Origin: DATFDN01 sp963830565
Lineage (GTDB): Bacteria; Pseudomonadota; Alphaproteobacteria; Acetobacterales; Acetobacteraceae
Direction of reading: 5' to 3'
Length of the DNA: 64,000 nucleotides
Assembly (NCBI GenBank): GCA_963830565.1
Contig: CAWHMO010000002.1
Span: forward strand, 124,001 to 188,000
The notes under the pieces were generated by a model, which had not been told where the DNA came from, ran no database searches, and worked only from the letters and a program-made list of their open reading frames with translations. The position numbers and the translations under genes were made by a program. Shown here piece after piece: positions 8,406 to 16,483 of the stretch. Each line of letters starts with the position of its first letter. Position 1 is the stretch's first letter.

Positions 8406-9505
8406 CGCCCGGGGCCCGGCGCCGACAGGTCAGCGACGCGCACCTCCACCATCCGGCTCCGCCCGTCGCGCTCCACGGTCAGCCGCGCGGTGTTGCCGAT
8501 GCCGACCGCGTCCAGTTGTCCGCTGAGTGCCGCAACGGTCCGCACCGGCGTGCCGTTCACGGCGGTGATGATGTCGCCGATCGTGCCGGTCTGCAGATCG
8601 GCACCTTGCAGGCCCGCTTCGGCCGCCGGCGTGCCCGGCACGACCCGCAGCACGATCACCCCGGCGAGCCCGAGTTGGCTGGCCAGCGCGGGGCTGGCCG
8701 ACACGATGCCGATGCCCGGTGCCGGGGCGGTGCCGGTGGCGATGAGGCGCGGCACCACCCAATTCACCGTGGCCACCGGAATGGCGAATCCGATGCCCGC
8801 CGATGCGCCGGATTCAGAGAGGATCGCGGTGTTCAGCCCGATCATCCGCCCCGCCGAATCCAGCAGAGGCCCGCCCGAGTTGCCCGGATTGATCGAGGCG
8901 TCCGTCTGGATCACGTCGGCGATTTCGGTCCGCAGGTTCTCCGGCAGGCGCCGGTGCAGCGCGCTGATCAGGCCGGAGGTCAGCGTCTGGTCCAGCCCAT
9001 AGGGATTGCCGATCGCGAACACCGTCTGTCCCACCAGCAGGTCATCGGAGCTTCCTAGCGTCAGCGCGTGCAACGGAGCGCGGGACCGCTCCAGCCTCAG
9101 CACCGCGAGATCATAGGAAGGCGCCGCGCCGATCAGCCGCGCCGGGACCAGTTCGCCGCTGGTCAGCCGCACGCCGAACGCGGTGCCTCCAGCGATGACG
9201 TGATTGTTGGTGACGATGTCGCCCGCCACGTCCCAGACCACGCCGGAGCCGGTCTGCAGCGCGTATTCCCCACCCCGGGTCATCGCGGGCGCGGCCGTAC
9301 GCGCATAGACATGCACGACCGAAGGCGACGCCTGGCGGAAGACGTCGATCGCCGTCTGCTCCACCGCGTCCAGCCGACCGCGTGGGGTGACGGTGCGCGG
9401 CAGCGTCGCCGCCCACCAGGCGTCGACGACGTACGGCGCGACCACCCAGACGGTCAGCAGCACCAGTAGCCAGACCATCGCGATACGCAGGAGCCGGGGA
9501 GTCAT
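8402..9505 (-). CDS. HtrA/DegS-like trypsin-type serine protease with PDZ domain
   Basis: 367 aa from the ATG at 9505. A GTG upstream falls inside a repeat and is less likely. One N-terminal transmembrane segment (MVWLLVLLTVWVVAPYVV) anchors it facing the periplasm. The protease domain shows the triad motifs TNNHV (His), SYDLAVL (Asp) and NPGNSGGPL (Ser). One C-terminal PDZ domain follows, around GDIITAVNG. The layout matches the single-PDZ, anchored DegS/HhoB group rather than soluble DegP. The likely role is envelope quality control or regulated proteolysis. Convergent with lipB, with stops overlapping by 4 nt. Confidence 0.9.
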   Translation of the reverse strand: MTPRLLRIAMVWLLVLLTVWVVAPYVVDAWWAATLPRTVTPRGRLDAVEQTAIDVFRQASPSVVHVYARTAAPAMTRGGEYALQTGSGVVWDVAGDIVTNNHVIAGGTAFGVRLTSGELVPARLIGAAPSYDLAVLRLERSRAPLHALTLGSSDDLLVGQTVFAIGNPYGLDQTLTSGLISALHRRLPENLRTEIADVIQTDASINPGNSGGPLLDSAGRMIGLNTAILSESGASAGIGFAIPVATVNWVVPRLIATGTAPAPGIGIVSASPALASQLGLAGVIVLRVVPGTPAAEAGLQGADLQTGTIGDIITAVNGTPVRTVAALSGQLDAVGIGNTARLTVERDGRSRMVEVRVADLSAPGPGR

Positions 9506-9516
9506 GCGCCGTCTGT

Positions 9517-9618
9517 CCCTCACCCCGGCCCTCTCGTAGAGGGAAAGGGGGCGTGGCAGGCAGCGTTCGTGCGTTCAACGCCCCCTCTCCCGCTCGCGGG
9601 AGAGGGTTGAGGCGAGGG
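9517..9618 (-). repeat. Two-hairpin interspersed repeat, copy 2
   Basis: Reverse orientation relative to copy 1. The reverse-complement spacer begins GGGCGTTGAACGCACGAACG and ends CCACGCCCCC, matching the other copies. Outer arms are degenerate (CTCTCGTAGAGGGAAAGG on one side). It lies between the dksA-like and protease genes and is transcribed with them if read through. Confidence 0.85.
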
Positions 9619-9644
9619 CTGCAATAGACGCGCAGCTACCATCC

Positions 9645-10061
9645 TCAATCGTCGCGGTGAACCCGCTCCATGCGCTCATGTCGCTCCTGCGCCTCGATCG
9701 ACAGGGTGGCGATCGGCCGCGCCTCCAGGCGCTTGAGGCCGATCGGCTCCCCGGTCTCCTCGCAGAAGCCATAGGTGCCTAGTTCAAGGCGTTGCAGGGC
9801 CTGGTCGATCTTGGCGATCAGCTTGCGAGCGCGATCGCGGGTCCGCAGTTCCAGCGCCCGGTCCGTCTCGACGCTGGCACGGTCGGTGATGTCGGCTTCG
9901 TGGATGCCACCCTGCGACAGGCTCAGCAGCGTGCCATCCGCCTCGCGCAGCAGGTCGGCACGCCAGCGCAGCAGCTTCTGGCGAAAATATTCCGCCTGCA
10001 CCGGGTTCATGAACTCCTCTTCCTCGCTTGGCCGGTAGTCCGGGGGAAGAGTGACCATCAT
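9645..10061 (-). CDS. dksA: DksA/TraR-family RNA polymerase-binding regulator with a single-Cys zinc-finger region
   Basis: 138 aa from the ATG at 10061, giving the usual MMVTLPPDY start. A longer in-frame start adds 38 unrelated residues. A coiled-coil segment carries acidic residues at its tip (DITDRASVETD). The C-terminal globular part reads TYGFCEETGEPIGLKRLEA then ATLSIEAQ. The classical four zinc-binding Cys are reduced to one (CEET/ATLS), a variant known in alphaproteobacterial DksA proteins. It should bind the RNAP secondary channel and act in stringent control. It is next to fliX and flgI, as in Caulobacter-type flagellar loci. Confidence 0.9.
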   Translation of the reverse strand: MMVTLPPDYRPSEEEEFMNPVQAEYFRQKLLRWRADLLREADGTLLSLSQGGIHEADITDRASVETDRALELRTRDRARKLIAKIDQALQRLELGTYGFCEETGEPIGLKRLEARPIATLSIEAQERHERMERVHRDD

Positions 10062-10236
10062 GGCGGGGCGATCCTGTCGTTCGTTGCCGAACCGCCCCCC
10101 ACGGGGGGTTGGAACGGCGCGGCTTATAACTGTGCGGCCAGCAGTCGCCAAGGCGAATTGTTCAGATTTGTCCACTATTCGGGAACCTTTCTTTCTTTAG
10201 TCACAGTCGGTTTCAATCTGCTCCCGAGCCGGCTTC
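10062..10236 (-). promoter_or_regulatory. dksA upstream region with GC-rich hairpin
   Basis: Intergenic between fliX and the dksA-like gene. A short inverted repeat of CCCCCC/GGGGGG around 10096-10110 would form a hairpin in the dksA leader RNA. Part of the upstream stretch (about 10150-10215) is AT-richer than its surroundings and could hold the promoter. No exact -35/-10 pair can be assigned. Confidence 0.35.
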
Positions 10237-10659
10237 TTATCGGAGCCGCGCCGGGCCAGTTCGAATTCGGGCTCGAAGCGCGACCGCAGCGAGCACCGTC
10301 TCCAGACTCGGGTCCGCCGCCAGGGGCAGATCCTCGATCAGGGATGCCAGGCGAGCCAGTGTCCCGTCCGCCTCGCCTCCCAGGAGTTCGCGCTGCAGCT
10401 CGGCCAGGGCGGCCAGGATGTCGCGACCACGCCGCCGTGCCGCGCGATCGCGCGGCGCCTCCGGCCCGGCTTCCTGCAGGGCGAGCAGTCCGGACAGGGA
10501 AACCGCCAGCGCCGTCGCACCCACCGGCGCGCCGCCCGGCGCCCCCTCTGGCGCCGCAGCCGACGGCTCGGCCGGGATCGCGAAAGCCGATCGGGCCGCC
10601 ACCCGCGCCGGCATTGCCGCCGCCGCACCCATCCCGCTGATGCCACCCATCTCCGCCAT
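10237..10659 (-). CDS. fliX: Flagellar assembly regulator FliX
   Basis: 140 aa from the ATG at 10659, preceded by GGAG with normal spacing. It begins MAEMGGISGMG, has a central SLSGLLALQE segment and a C-terminal RRRGRDILAALAELQRELLGG block. These are the conserved parts of FliX, the trans-acting factor that couples early flagellar assembly to the sigma-54 activator FlbD in Caulobacter. It is divergent from flgI, the arrangement found in other alphaproteobacteria. The upstream palindrome and sigma-54 promoter fit this regulatory circuit. Confidence 0.88.
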   Translation of the reverse strand: MAEMGGISGMGAAAAMPARVAARSAFAIPAEPSAAAPEGAPGGAPVGATALAVSLSGLLALQEAGPEAPRDRAARRRGRDILAALAELQRELLGGEADGTLARLASLIEDLPLAADPSLETVLAAVALRARIRTGPARLR

Positions 10660-10681
10660 CGTACCCGGCTCCTTTTGCCTT

Positions 10682-10700
10682 CCCGGCAGCTTCTGCCGGG
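10682..10700. promoter_or_regulatory. Perfect palindrome, possible FlbD-type (ftr-like) enhancer site
   Basis: CCCGGCAG-CTT-CTGCCGGG has 8-bp perfect arms and a 3-nt centre. It lies between fliX and flgI, with its right edge 41 nt upstream of the sigma-54 element. It resembles the CGGCA...TGCCG form of Caulobacter flagellar ftr elements. Binding by FlbD is inferred from position and form. Confidence 0.6.
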
Positions 10701-10741
10701 TCTGGCCCGCATCGTCGCCGCCGCTTCCAGGCCGGCGCGGC

Positions 10742-10757
10742 TGGCATGGCGCTTGCG
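10742..10757 (+). promoter_or_regulatory. Sigma-54 promoter upstream of flgI
   Basis: TGGCATGGCGCTTGCG matches TGGCACG-N4-TTGCA except at two positions, with the invariant GG (-24) and GC (-12) in exact register. It lies about 94 nt upstream of the flgI start codon and reads toward flgI. Confidence 0.8.
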
Positions 10758-10850
10758 ATACCGGCACCCGACCGCGCAGCGACCGTCGCGGCCGACCGAC
10801 GCACGCAGAGTGCCGGTAAATCGTTACGATCGCCCTACCGGAGCCCGCCT

Positions 10851-11954
10851 GTGCGCGCATCGCGAGTTGCACTGCTGTTCTTCGCGGCGCTGGCGTTATG
10901 CCCGGTTCCGGCCGCCTGCCAGGTCCGCATCAAGGACATCGCCGATGTCGAAGGGGTCAGGCCGAATCAGCTCATCGGCTACGGGCTGGTGGTCGGGCTG
11001 AACAATACCGGTGACAAGCTTGACAATGCGGTATTCACCCGCCAATCGCTGATCGGGATGCTGGAGCGTCTGGGCGTCAACACCGCCGACCAGGCCGCCA
11101 AGCTGGAGACCAAGAACGTCGCCGCGGTCATGGTCACCGCCGACCTCCCCGCCTTCGCACGCAGCGGCAGCCGCATCGACATCGCCGTCTCCGCGCTGGG
11201 CGACGCCACCAACATTTCCGGCGGCACGCTCCTGGTCACGCCGCTGCTGGCCGCCGACGGCGAGGTTTACGCGGTGGCGCAGGGCGCCGTCGCCACCGGC
11301 GCGATTGCCGCGCGGGGTGCGGCTGCATCGGTCACCCGCGGCGTGCCGACCGCGGGCCGCATCTCCAATGGCGCCACCGTGGAGAAGGAGACGCCGTTCC
11401 GGCTGGAGAAGAGCACCGGCATCTGGCTCGGTCTGCGCAACCCCGACCTCACCACCGCGCGGCGCATCGCCGCGGCGATCAACGCCGCCGAGGGGCCGAT
11501 CGCGCACGCCACCGACCCGCGCACCGTGCGCGTCGATCTGGCCGGCCGCGACCCGGTCGCCACGCTCGCCGGGATCGAGGATCTGCGAATCCAGCCCGAC
11601 AGCCCCGCCGTGGTGGTGATCGACGAGGCGAGCGGCACCGTGGTGATGGGCGCCAACGTCCGCGTCAGCACGGTCGCGATCGCCCAGGGCAACCTGACGA
11701 TCCGCGTGACCGAGACCCCGGAGGTCAGCCAGCCCGGCCCGCTCTCCAACGGACAGACCGCGGTGGTCCCGCGCACGCAGGTGCAGGTGGACGACCAGCA
11801 CAACAATCGGCTTGGCATCGTGCCAGGCAGCGTCAGCCTGCGCGATCTGGTGCAGAGCCTGAACGCGCTCGGCATCGGCCCGCGCGATCTCATCACCATC
11901 CTGCAGGCGATCAAGGCCGCCGGCGCATTGCAGGCCGATCTGGAGGTGCGCTGA
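10851..11954 (+). CDS. flgI: Flagellar P-ring protein FlgI
   Basis: 367 aa from the GTG at 10851, with GGAG 7 nt upstream. This start gives a clean Sec signal peptide (RVALLFFAALALCPVPAAC), whereas upstream ATGs do not. The mature protein starts QVRIKDIADVEGVRPNQL and includes the signature GYGLVVGLNNTGD. It assembles the periplasmic P ring around the rod. Length is as expected. It is the first gene of an flgI-flgJ-flgN-like run with overlapping ends, and is driven by the sigma-54 promoter listed above. Confidence 0.96.
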   Translation: MRASRVALLFFAALALCPVPAACQVRIKDIADVEGVRPNQLIGYGLVVGLNNTGDKLDNAVFTRQSLIGMLERLGVNTADQAAKLETKNVAAVMVTADLPAFARSGSRIDIAVSALGDATNISGGTLLVTPLLAADGEVYAVAQGAVATGAIAARGAAASVTRGVPTAGRISNGATVEKETPFRLEKSTGIWLGLRNPDLTTARRIAAAINAAEGPIAHATDPRTVRVDLAGRDPVATLAGIEDLRIQPDSPAVVVIDEASGTVVMGANVRVSTVAIAQGNLTIRVTETPEVSQPGPLSNGQTAVVPRTQVQVDDQHNNRLGIVPGSVSLRDLVQSLNALGIGPRDLITILQAIKAAGALQADLEVR

Positions 11955-12274
11955 TGCACGGCCCCGCCCCCTTCGCTGCCCCCGCCCTGGCCGCCGCCGG
12001 ACGGGCGGCCGGCCCGGACCGCGCCACGCAGATGCGCCAGGCGGCGACCGAGTTCGAGGCGATGGCGATCGGGGAGATGCTGAAACCGATGTTCGATACC
12101 CTGGACACCTCGGGCGGCCTGTTCGGCGGGGGCGCCGGAGAGGCCGCCTGGCGGCCCATGCTCGTGCAGACGATCGGCAAGCAGATGGCCCAGCACGGCG
12201 GGCTCGGCCTGGCCGACGCCGTCTATCGCGCGCTGATGCGCACCCAGGAGACCGCAGCGGAGGCACCGCGATGA
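11954..12274 (+). CDS. flgJ: Rod-binding protein FlgJ, short form
   Basis: 106 aa corresponding only to the N-terminal rod-scaffolding domain of FlgJ (ATEFEAMAIGEMLKPMFDTL, then ending in ADAVYRALMR). The C-terminal muramidase domain of enteric FlgJ is absent, as is usual in alphaproteobacteria. The start overlaps the flgI stop (TGATG), indicating translational coupling. It should act as a cap during rod assembly. Peptidoglycan cleavage must come from another protein. Confidence 0.88.
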   Translation: MHGPAPFAAPALAAAGRAAGPDRATQMRQAATEFEAMAIGEMLKPMFDTLDTSGGLFGGGAGEAAWRPMLVQTIGKQMAQHGGLGLADAVYRALMRTQETAAEAPR

Positions 12275-12690
12275 CCAGTCTGACTCCTCCCCAAGATATC
12301 CTCGAGACGGCGCTGCGGCTCGCCGATGTGCTGGAGCGGGAGAACACCGCCCTCGTCGCGCTCGATCTGTCGCGTGCGGCTTCGATGCTGGCGGAAAAAC
12401 AGGAGGCGGCCACGGTGTTCACGCTGGCCTGCCAACAGGGTCGCCTCGTCGCCGGTGCGGATGCGTCCGAGCTTGCGAAGCTCGCGCGCCGGCTGGACGA
12501 AGCGGCCTCGCGGAACCGCCGGCTGCTGGAACGCGGCATCGAGGTGCAGGGCCGCGTGCTCGCCGCCGTCGCCCGCGCCGTGCCACGCGCGCTGGCCGCG
12601 CAGGCACCCGGACGCTGTCCGCCGCGCTACGGCGCGAGCGGCGATGCGCCGCCGGCCCGGATGCCGCTCGCCCTCTCGATGCGCGCCTGA
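12271..12690 (+). CDS. FlgN-like flagellar chaperone (tentative)
   Basis: 139 aa, overlapping the flgJ stop by 4 nt. The helical N-terminal two-thirds (ILETALRLADVLERENTALVALDL, SMLAEKQEA, then LARRLDEAASRNRRLLERGIE) has the size and pattern of FlgN-type export chaperones for hook-associated proteins. The last 40 residues are Pro/Ala/Arg-rich and probably disordered. Identity rests on pattern and operon position, so FlgN is likely but not certain. Confidence 0.65.
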   Translation: MTSLTPPQDILETALRLADVLERENTALVALDLSRAASMLAEKQEAATVFTLACQQGRLVAGADASELAKLARRLDEAASRNRRLLERGIEVQGRVLAAVARAVPRALAAQAPGRCPPRYGASGDAPPARMPLALSMRA

Positions 12691-12811
12691 GCCCTCCGAG
12701 GTCACGCTCCCGTCATTTGCGGTTGCGGAGCGGACGGACTCCGATAGCATCCCTCAGCTCGGGCGCCGGTGCCCGCCGGCTCCCGCGTGTGCAGCGCAGG
12801 GAGGCATCAGG

Positions 12812-14794
12812 ATGTCCGGAGAGCAGAACGGCAGAAGTCCCCGCTCGGTGGCCCTGGTGGGGCCGTACGGCGTCGGCAAGTCCACGCTGTTCGACGCGCT
12901 GATGGAAGCGGCGGGCGCCCCGGTGAAGCGGCCCGCCGATCCGCGCAACCGCCCCTCCACCACCGAGATCCGCCTTGGCCATTGCACCTATCTCGGCGAC
13001 CGCTGGTCGGTGCTCGACTGCCCCGGCTCGGTGGAGTTCGCCCACGAGACCGAGGCGGCGCTGAGGGTCGCCGACATTGCCGTGCTGGTGTGCGACCCGC
13101 AGCCCGCCCGCGCCATGGCCGCCGCGCCGCTGCTCAAGCGGCTGGCCGAGCTCAGCCTGCCGCATATCGTCTTCATCAACCGCATCGACACCCTCGAGGG
13201 CGGCCTGGCCGACACGCTGGCGGCGCTCCAGGCCTACGCGGCCTGCCCCCTGGTGCTGCGCCACATGCCGATCACCGAGAACGGCGCCGGCGGCGAGAAG
13301 GTCGCCGGCTATGTCGATGTCATCAGCGATCGCGCCTACCGCTACCGCAAGGGCCAGCCCTCCGAGCTGGTGCAGATTCCCTCCGAGTTGCGCGAGGCGG
13401 AAGCCGCTGCCAAGTCGAAGCTGGTAGAGGTGCTGGCCGACCATGACGACGCCTTGCTCGAGAAGCTGCTGGAGGACGTGCAGCCCAGCTCCGACGAGAT
13501 CTATCGCGACCTGCGCAAGGATCTCGCGGCGGGCAACGTCATCGAGGTGATGCTCGGTGCCGCCGAGGCTGCTGCCGGCGTGCGCCGGCTGTGGAAGGCG
13601 CTGCGCCACGATGCGCCGGCGCCCGAGGAGACGGCTTCTCGTCGCGGCATCGCGGCCGACGGGGCGCCGCTCGCGCAGGTGTTCAAGACCGTCCACGCCG
13701 GCCATACCGGCAAGCTGTCCTACGCGCGCATCTGGCGAGGGGCGATCAAGGACGGGGCCATGCTGGCTGGAACCCGGCTGGGCGGCATCTACCGCCTGGC
13801 CGGCGGCGAGCTTGGCAAGGCGCCGGAGGCGGAAGCGGGCGAGTTGGTCGCGCTGGGCCGGCTCGATGGCGTGGCGACTGGCGCGACGGTCTCGCCGGCC
13901 GGCAGCCCCGATCCCCTGCCCTTCGCGACCCCGCCCGAGCCGGTCTATGCGCTGGCCATCGCGACCGCCGATCGCAAGGACGATGTGAAGCTGTCGGGTG
14001 CGCTGCAGAAGCTGGTCGAGGAGGACCCGACGCTGCGCGTGGAGCACGGCCAGGACACCCACGAGACGGTGCTGCACGGCCAGGGCGAGATCCACCTCAA
14101 CACCTCGGTCGAGCGCCTGGCGCGCAATCACGGCCTGAAGCTCACCACCCGACGGCCGCAAGTCGCCTACAAGGAGACAATCCGCCGCCCGGTGCATCAG
14201 CACGGCCGCCTGAAGCGCCAGACCGGTGGGCACGGCCAGTTCGCCGACGTGAAGATCGATATTGCCCCGCGCGAACGCGGCGCCGGCTTCGCCTTCATCG
14301 ACAAGGTCGTGGGCGGCTCGGTGCCGCGCAACTTCATCCCTGCCGTCGCCGAGGGCGCCGAGGAAGCAGCGCGCAAGGGACCGTTCGGCTATCCGGTCGT
14401 CGATATCTCGGTCACGCTTGTCGATGGGCAGTTCCACAGCGTGGACAGCTCCGACATGGCGTTCAAGACCGCAACCGGCATCGCCATGCGCGAGGGCCTC
14501 GCCGACGCCGACCCGGTCATGCTGGAGCCGATCGATCACGTGACGATCAGCGTACCCAACGAATTCACCGCCCGCGCTCAGCGCCTGCTCTCCGGGCGGC
14601 GCGGCCAAATTCTGGGCTACTCCGAGCGCCCCGATTGGCCCGGCTGGGACGATGTCGAGGCGCTGGTCCCCGAAGCCGAGATGCACGACCTGATCATCGA
14701 GCTACGCTCCCAAACGCTTGGCCTTGGCACCTTCCGCCGCCGCTTCGACCACCTCGCCGAGACCCGCCTGGAGGCGCGGCGCGGGGCGGCGTAG
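12812..14794 (+). CDS. EF-G-like translational GTPase (FusA2 type)
   Basis: 660 aa from the ATG at 12812 with GGGAGG upstream. The G domain has GPYGVGKST (G1), DCPGS (G3) and NRID (G4). These depart from the AHVDAGKTT and NKMD of canonical EF-G, so this is the paralogous EF-G-like group. The C-terminal half is typical EF-G domains III-V (HGQGEIHLNTSVERLAR, GGSVPRNFIPAVAEG, HDLIIELRSQTLGLG). Its role in translation is not known. It follows the flagellar genes by about 120 nt but shares no obvious function with them. Confidence 0.85.
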   Translation: MSGEQNGRSPRSVALVGPYGVGKSTLFDALMEAAGAPVKRPADPRNRPSTTEIRLGHCTYLGDRWSVLDCPGSVEFAHETEAALRVADIAVLVCDPQPARAMAAAPLLKRLAELSLPHIVFINRIDTLEGGLADTLAALQAYAACPLVLRHMPITENGAGGEKVAGYVDVISDRAYRYRKGQPSELVQIPSELREAEAAAKSKLVEVLADHDDALLEKLLEDVQPSSDEIYRDLRKDLAAGNVIEVMLGAAEAAAGVRRLWKALRHDAPAPEETASRRGIAADGAPLAQVFKTVHAGHTGKLSYARIWRGAIKDGAMLAGTRLGGIYRLAGGELGKAPEAEAGELVALGRLDGVATGATVSPAGSPDPLPFATPPEPVYALAIATADRKDDVKLSGALQKLVEEDPTLRVEHGQDTHETVLHGQGEIHLNTSVERLARNHGLKLTTRRPQVAYKETIRRPVHQHGRLKRQTGGHGQFADVKIDIAPRERGAGFAFIDKVVGGSVPRNFIPAVAEGAEEAARKGPFGYPVVDISVTLVDGQFHSVDSSDMAFKTATGIAMREGLADADPVMLEPIDHVTISVPNEFTARAQRLLSGRRGQILGYSERPDWPGWDDVEALVPEAEMHDLIIELRSQTLGLGTFRRRFDHLAETRLEARRGAA

Positions 14795-14805
14795 CTCGTT
14801 GCAAC

Positions 14806-14830
14806 ACCTCTCCCGAAATGCGGGAGAGGT
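14806..14830. repeat. Half-repeat hairpin after the EF-G-like gene
   Basis: ACCTCTCCCG and CGGGAGAGGT form a perfect 10-bp stem with a 5-nt loop, 11 nt past the stop. The stem sequence matches the subfamily of the copy at 51653. There is no T-tract, so it is not a classical terminator, though it may slow RNA decay. Confidence 0.75.
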
Positions 14831-14983
14831 CGCTGCGTTGTTCAGGCTTTGAAGTCAAGCTCTGAGGATTGACTTACGGATTTAAGTAGTCCACAGCTGA
14901 TCCAGTGTTACAGTTGTCGATGCAGTAGTAGCACCTGGAAGCATTTGAAGGGCTCCCCTGTTCCCGCTGAAGGGGAGGACCAG

Positions 14984-15325
14984 ATGTTATCCGAGCACGA
15001 CTTTTACATCTCTTTTAGAGATCATTCGGATGTCGAGGTCATATTTCGTCTCACCGGCCTGAGATTAAGCTTCCGACGCGTCGATCCGGGCGTATCACCT
15101 GCTCCCTTTGACGTGATGGGCAGCTATCAAGGGCACCCTTGGCAGGAGGTCAATCGGTTAGGCCAGTCGGTGGCCAACTGTATCCGGCTTCACCCGCCCC
15201 AGGACGGCGCAGCCTTCGTTCCGGCTACCCCGGGCGTATCGGCGTTATCCGGCCGACGGAAGCATGCCGACTCCGTCGACCTCGACGGCAACATGCGATC
15301 GTCGGTCCGCGGCGATGGGTGTTGA
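14984..15325 (+). CDS. Hypothetical protein, orphan
   Basis: 113 aa from the ATG at 14984, with GGGGAGGAC immediately upstream, a strong ribosome-binding site. It starts MLSEHDFYISFRDHSDVEV and is ordinary soluble-looking protein up to about residue 75, with a less convincing C-terminus. No domain recognised. It sits in a stretch of noticeably lower GC than its neighbours, which suggests acquired DNA. The end overlaps the next small ORF. Confidence 0.5.
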   Translation: MLSEHDFYISFRDHSDVEVIFRLTGLRLSFRRVDPGVSPAPFDVMGSYQGHPWQEVNRLGQSVANCIRLHPPQDGAAFVPATPGVSALSGRRKHADSVDLDGNMRSSVRGDGC

Positions 15326-15533
15326 GGATCACGTATTTGATGAGGCCTACGCGTACGCATGTGCGCGGTACAATGGCAAGGATTGGGCGGGTTTGGAGCC
15401 CAAACTGCGGACCCGGGCTATCTACGAGGAGATGAAGCGGATCGACTTGGAGCGTACACTGCGTCCCGACTACAGCGACCCCCAGAATACCTCGCGAACC
15501 GACCGGCCCCTCCGGCGAGAGGCAGGGGGCTAG
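15315..15533 (+). CDS. Hypothetical protein, orphan
   Basis: 72 aa from the ATG at 15315, overlapping the previous ORF by 11 nt. The segment VFDEAYAYACARYNGKDWAG followed by LEPKLRTRAIYEEMKRIDLE reads as a real amphipathic helical protein. The last 15 residues are charged and low-complexity. No family recognised. It may be translationally coupled to the preceding ORF. The two could be a small two-gene cassette. Confidence 0.45.
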   Translation: MGVEDHVFDEAYAYACARYNGKDWAGLEPKLRTRAIYEEMKRIDLERTLRPDYSDPQNTSRTDRPLRREAGG

Positions 15534-15548
15534 CGCGCCTCAACTCCT

Positions 15549-15564
15549 CCTCCCTTGCGGGAGG
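15549..15564. repeat. Short hairpin resembling a degenerate half-repeat
   Basis: CCTCCC and GGGAGG flank a TTGC loop, just after the orphan ORFs. It resembles a decayed arm of the interspersed repeat family. The match is short, so the relationship is uncertain. Confidence 0.35.
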
Positions 15565-15638
15565 GGAAAGGACGGACCGGACGGACGCCGTGCACAAGAG
15601 GCGCCGCAGGTACGGCGGCGGGGCGAAGCCGCTCCGGT

Positions 15639-16436
15639 TCAGCAGCGGCGCGGCTGCGGCATGAACTCCGTCATGGTCGCGTGCATGACGAAGTCGCCGA
15701 AATCCATCGTCATGTCATCGGCAACCCCGTTTTCCCAGTAGCGCAGGCCAACCTGGTAGTCGGGAAGCATGTCGTTCGACACCCAGTCGTAGAACGCGAC
15801 ATGCACGAACGCGCTGGGCAGCTTCGAGAGAACCGGCCAGCGTGTCGGCTGCGGATGGTTCCAGCTCGTGATCGCGATGGCGCTGTACTCCGCGCCGGTC
15901 TCGGAGGTGCCGTCGAACAGCGGCAGGTTCAGGAACCGCTTGCCGGCGCGCGCAGCTTCGAGAATGGCGGCGGTGTGCGCCATCGGAAACAGCGTGCCCC
16001 GCGGCAGCTTGATGCTGATGCGCCGGGGCCGCGTATAGCGCGCGACCCCCGGACCGCCCGGCTGGATGCTCGCCTCGCCGTCGGTCTGGCTCGTCACCGC
16101 TTCCTCGGTGGTCTGCTTCACATGGAAGCGCAGCCGCCGCCCATCCTTCAATTCCCAGGTCGCGTAGTCGGAGACCATCTCGACGGTCTGCCCCTCGGCA
16201 TTGGTCACCAGCATGTCGAGCCGCTGGCGCACCGCCCAGCCATCGCAGGCATCGATCACCTCGTACCCCATCGTTCCCTTGGCGGCGGTGACGTCGCCGC
16301 GCACACGGCCGAGCGCCATGGTGTACAGCGCCTTATGGGCCGCGAGCGGCACGTCCAGCGGCGCGGCCAGCACCGGTCGTGACAGCACCGGCGAGGCGAT
16401 CAACAGGAAGGTCGCGAACGCGGCGAGACGGCGCAT
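15639..16436 (-). CDS. eipB: Cell envelope integrity protein EipB (DUF1849)
   Basis: 265 aa from the ATG at 16436, with an N-terminal signal peptide (MRRLAAFATFLLIASPVLSR). It contains the AAHKALYTMALG start of the fold and the DACDGWAVRQRL block. Cys64 and the very last residue, Cys265, correspond to the conserved disulfide pair of Brucella EipB, a periplasmic beta-spiral protein needed for envelope integrity. It lies just downstream of aspS on the same strand. The molecular ligand of the family is not established. Confidence 0.88.
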   Translation of the reverse strand: MRRLAAFATFLLIASPVLSRPVLAAPLDVPLAAHKALYTMALGRVRGDVTAAKGTMGYEVIDACDGWAVRQRLDMLVTNAEGQTVEMVSDYATWELKDGRRLRFHVKQTTEEAVTSQTDGEASIQPGGPGVARYTRPRRISIKLPRGTLFPMAHTAAILEAARAGKRFLNLPLFDGTSETGAEYSAIAITSWNHPQPTRWPVLSKLPSAFVHVAFYDWVSNDMLPDYQVGLRYWENGVADDMTMDFGDFVMHATMTEFMPQPRRC

Positions 16437-16483
16437 GGGGCGCTCCGAGTGGTGGAATGCGGGTTGGAAAGCCCAGCCGGTGC

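Noticed and set aside
12713..14686. 657-codon minus-strand ORF opposite the EF-G-like gene
   Set aside because: Product is repetitive and family-free. The plus-strand frame has intact GTPase motifs.
14806..14830. Hairpin as a rho-independent terminator
   Set aside because: Strong stem but no downstream T-tract; better explained as a repeat half-copy.
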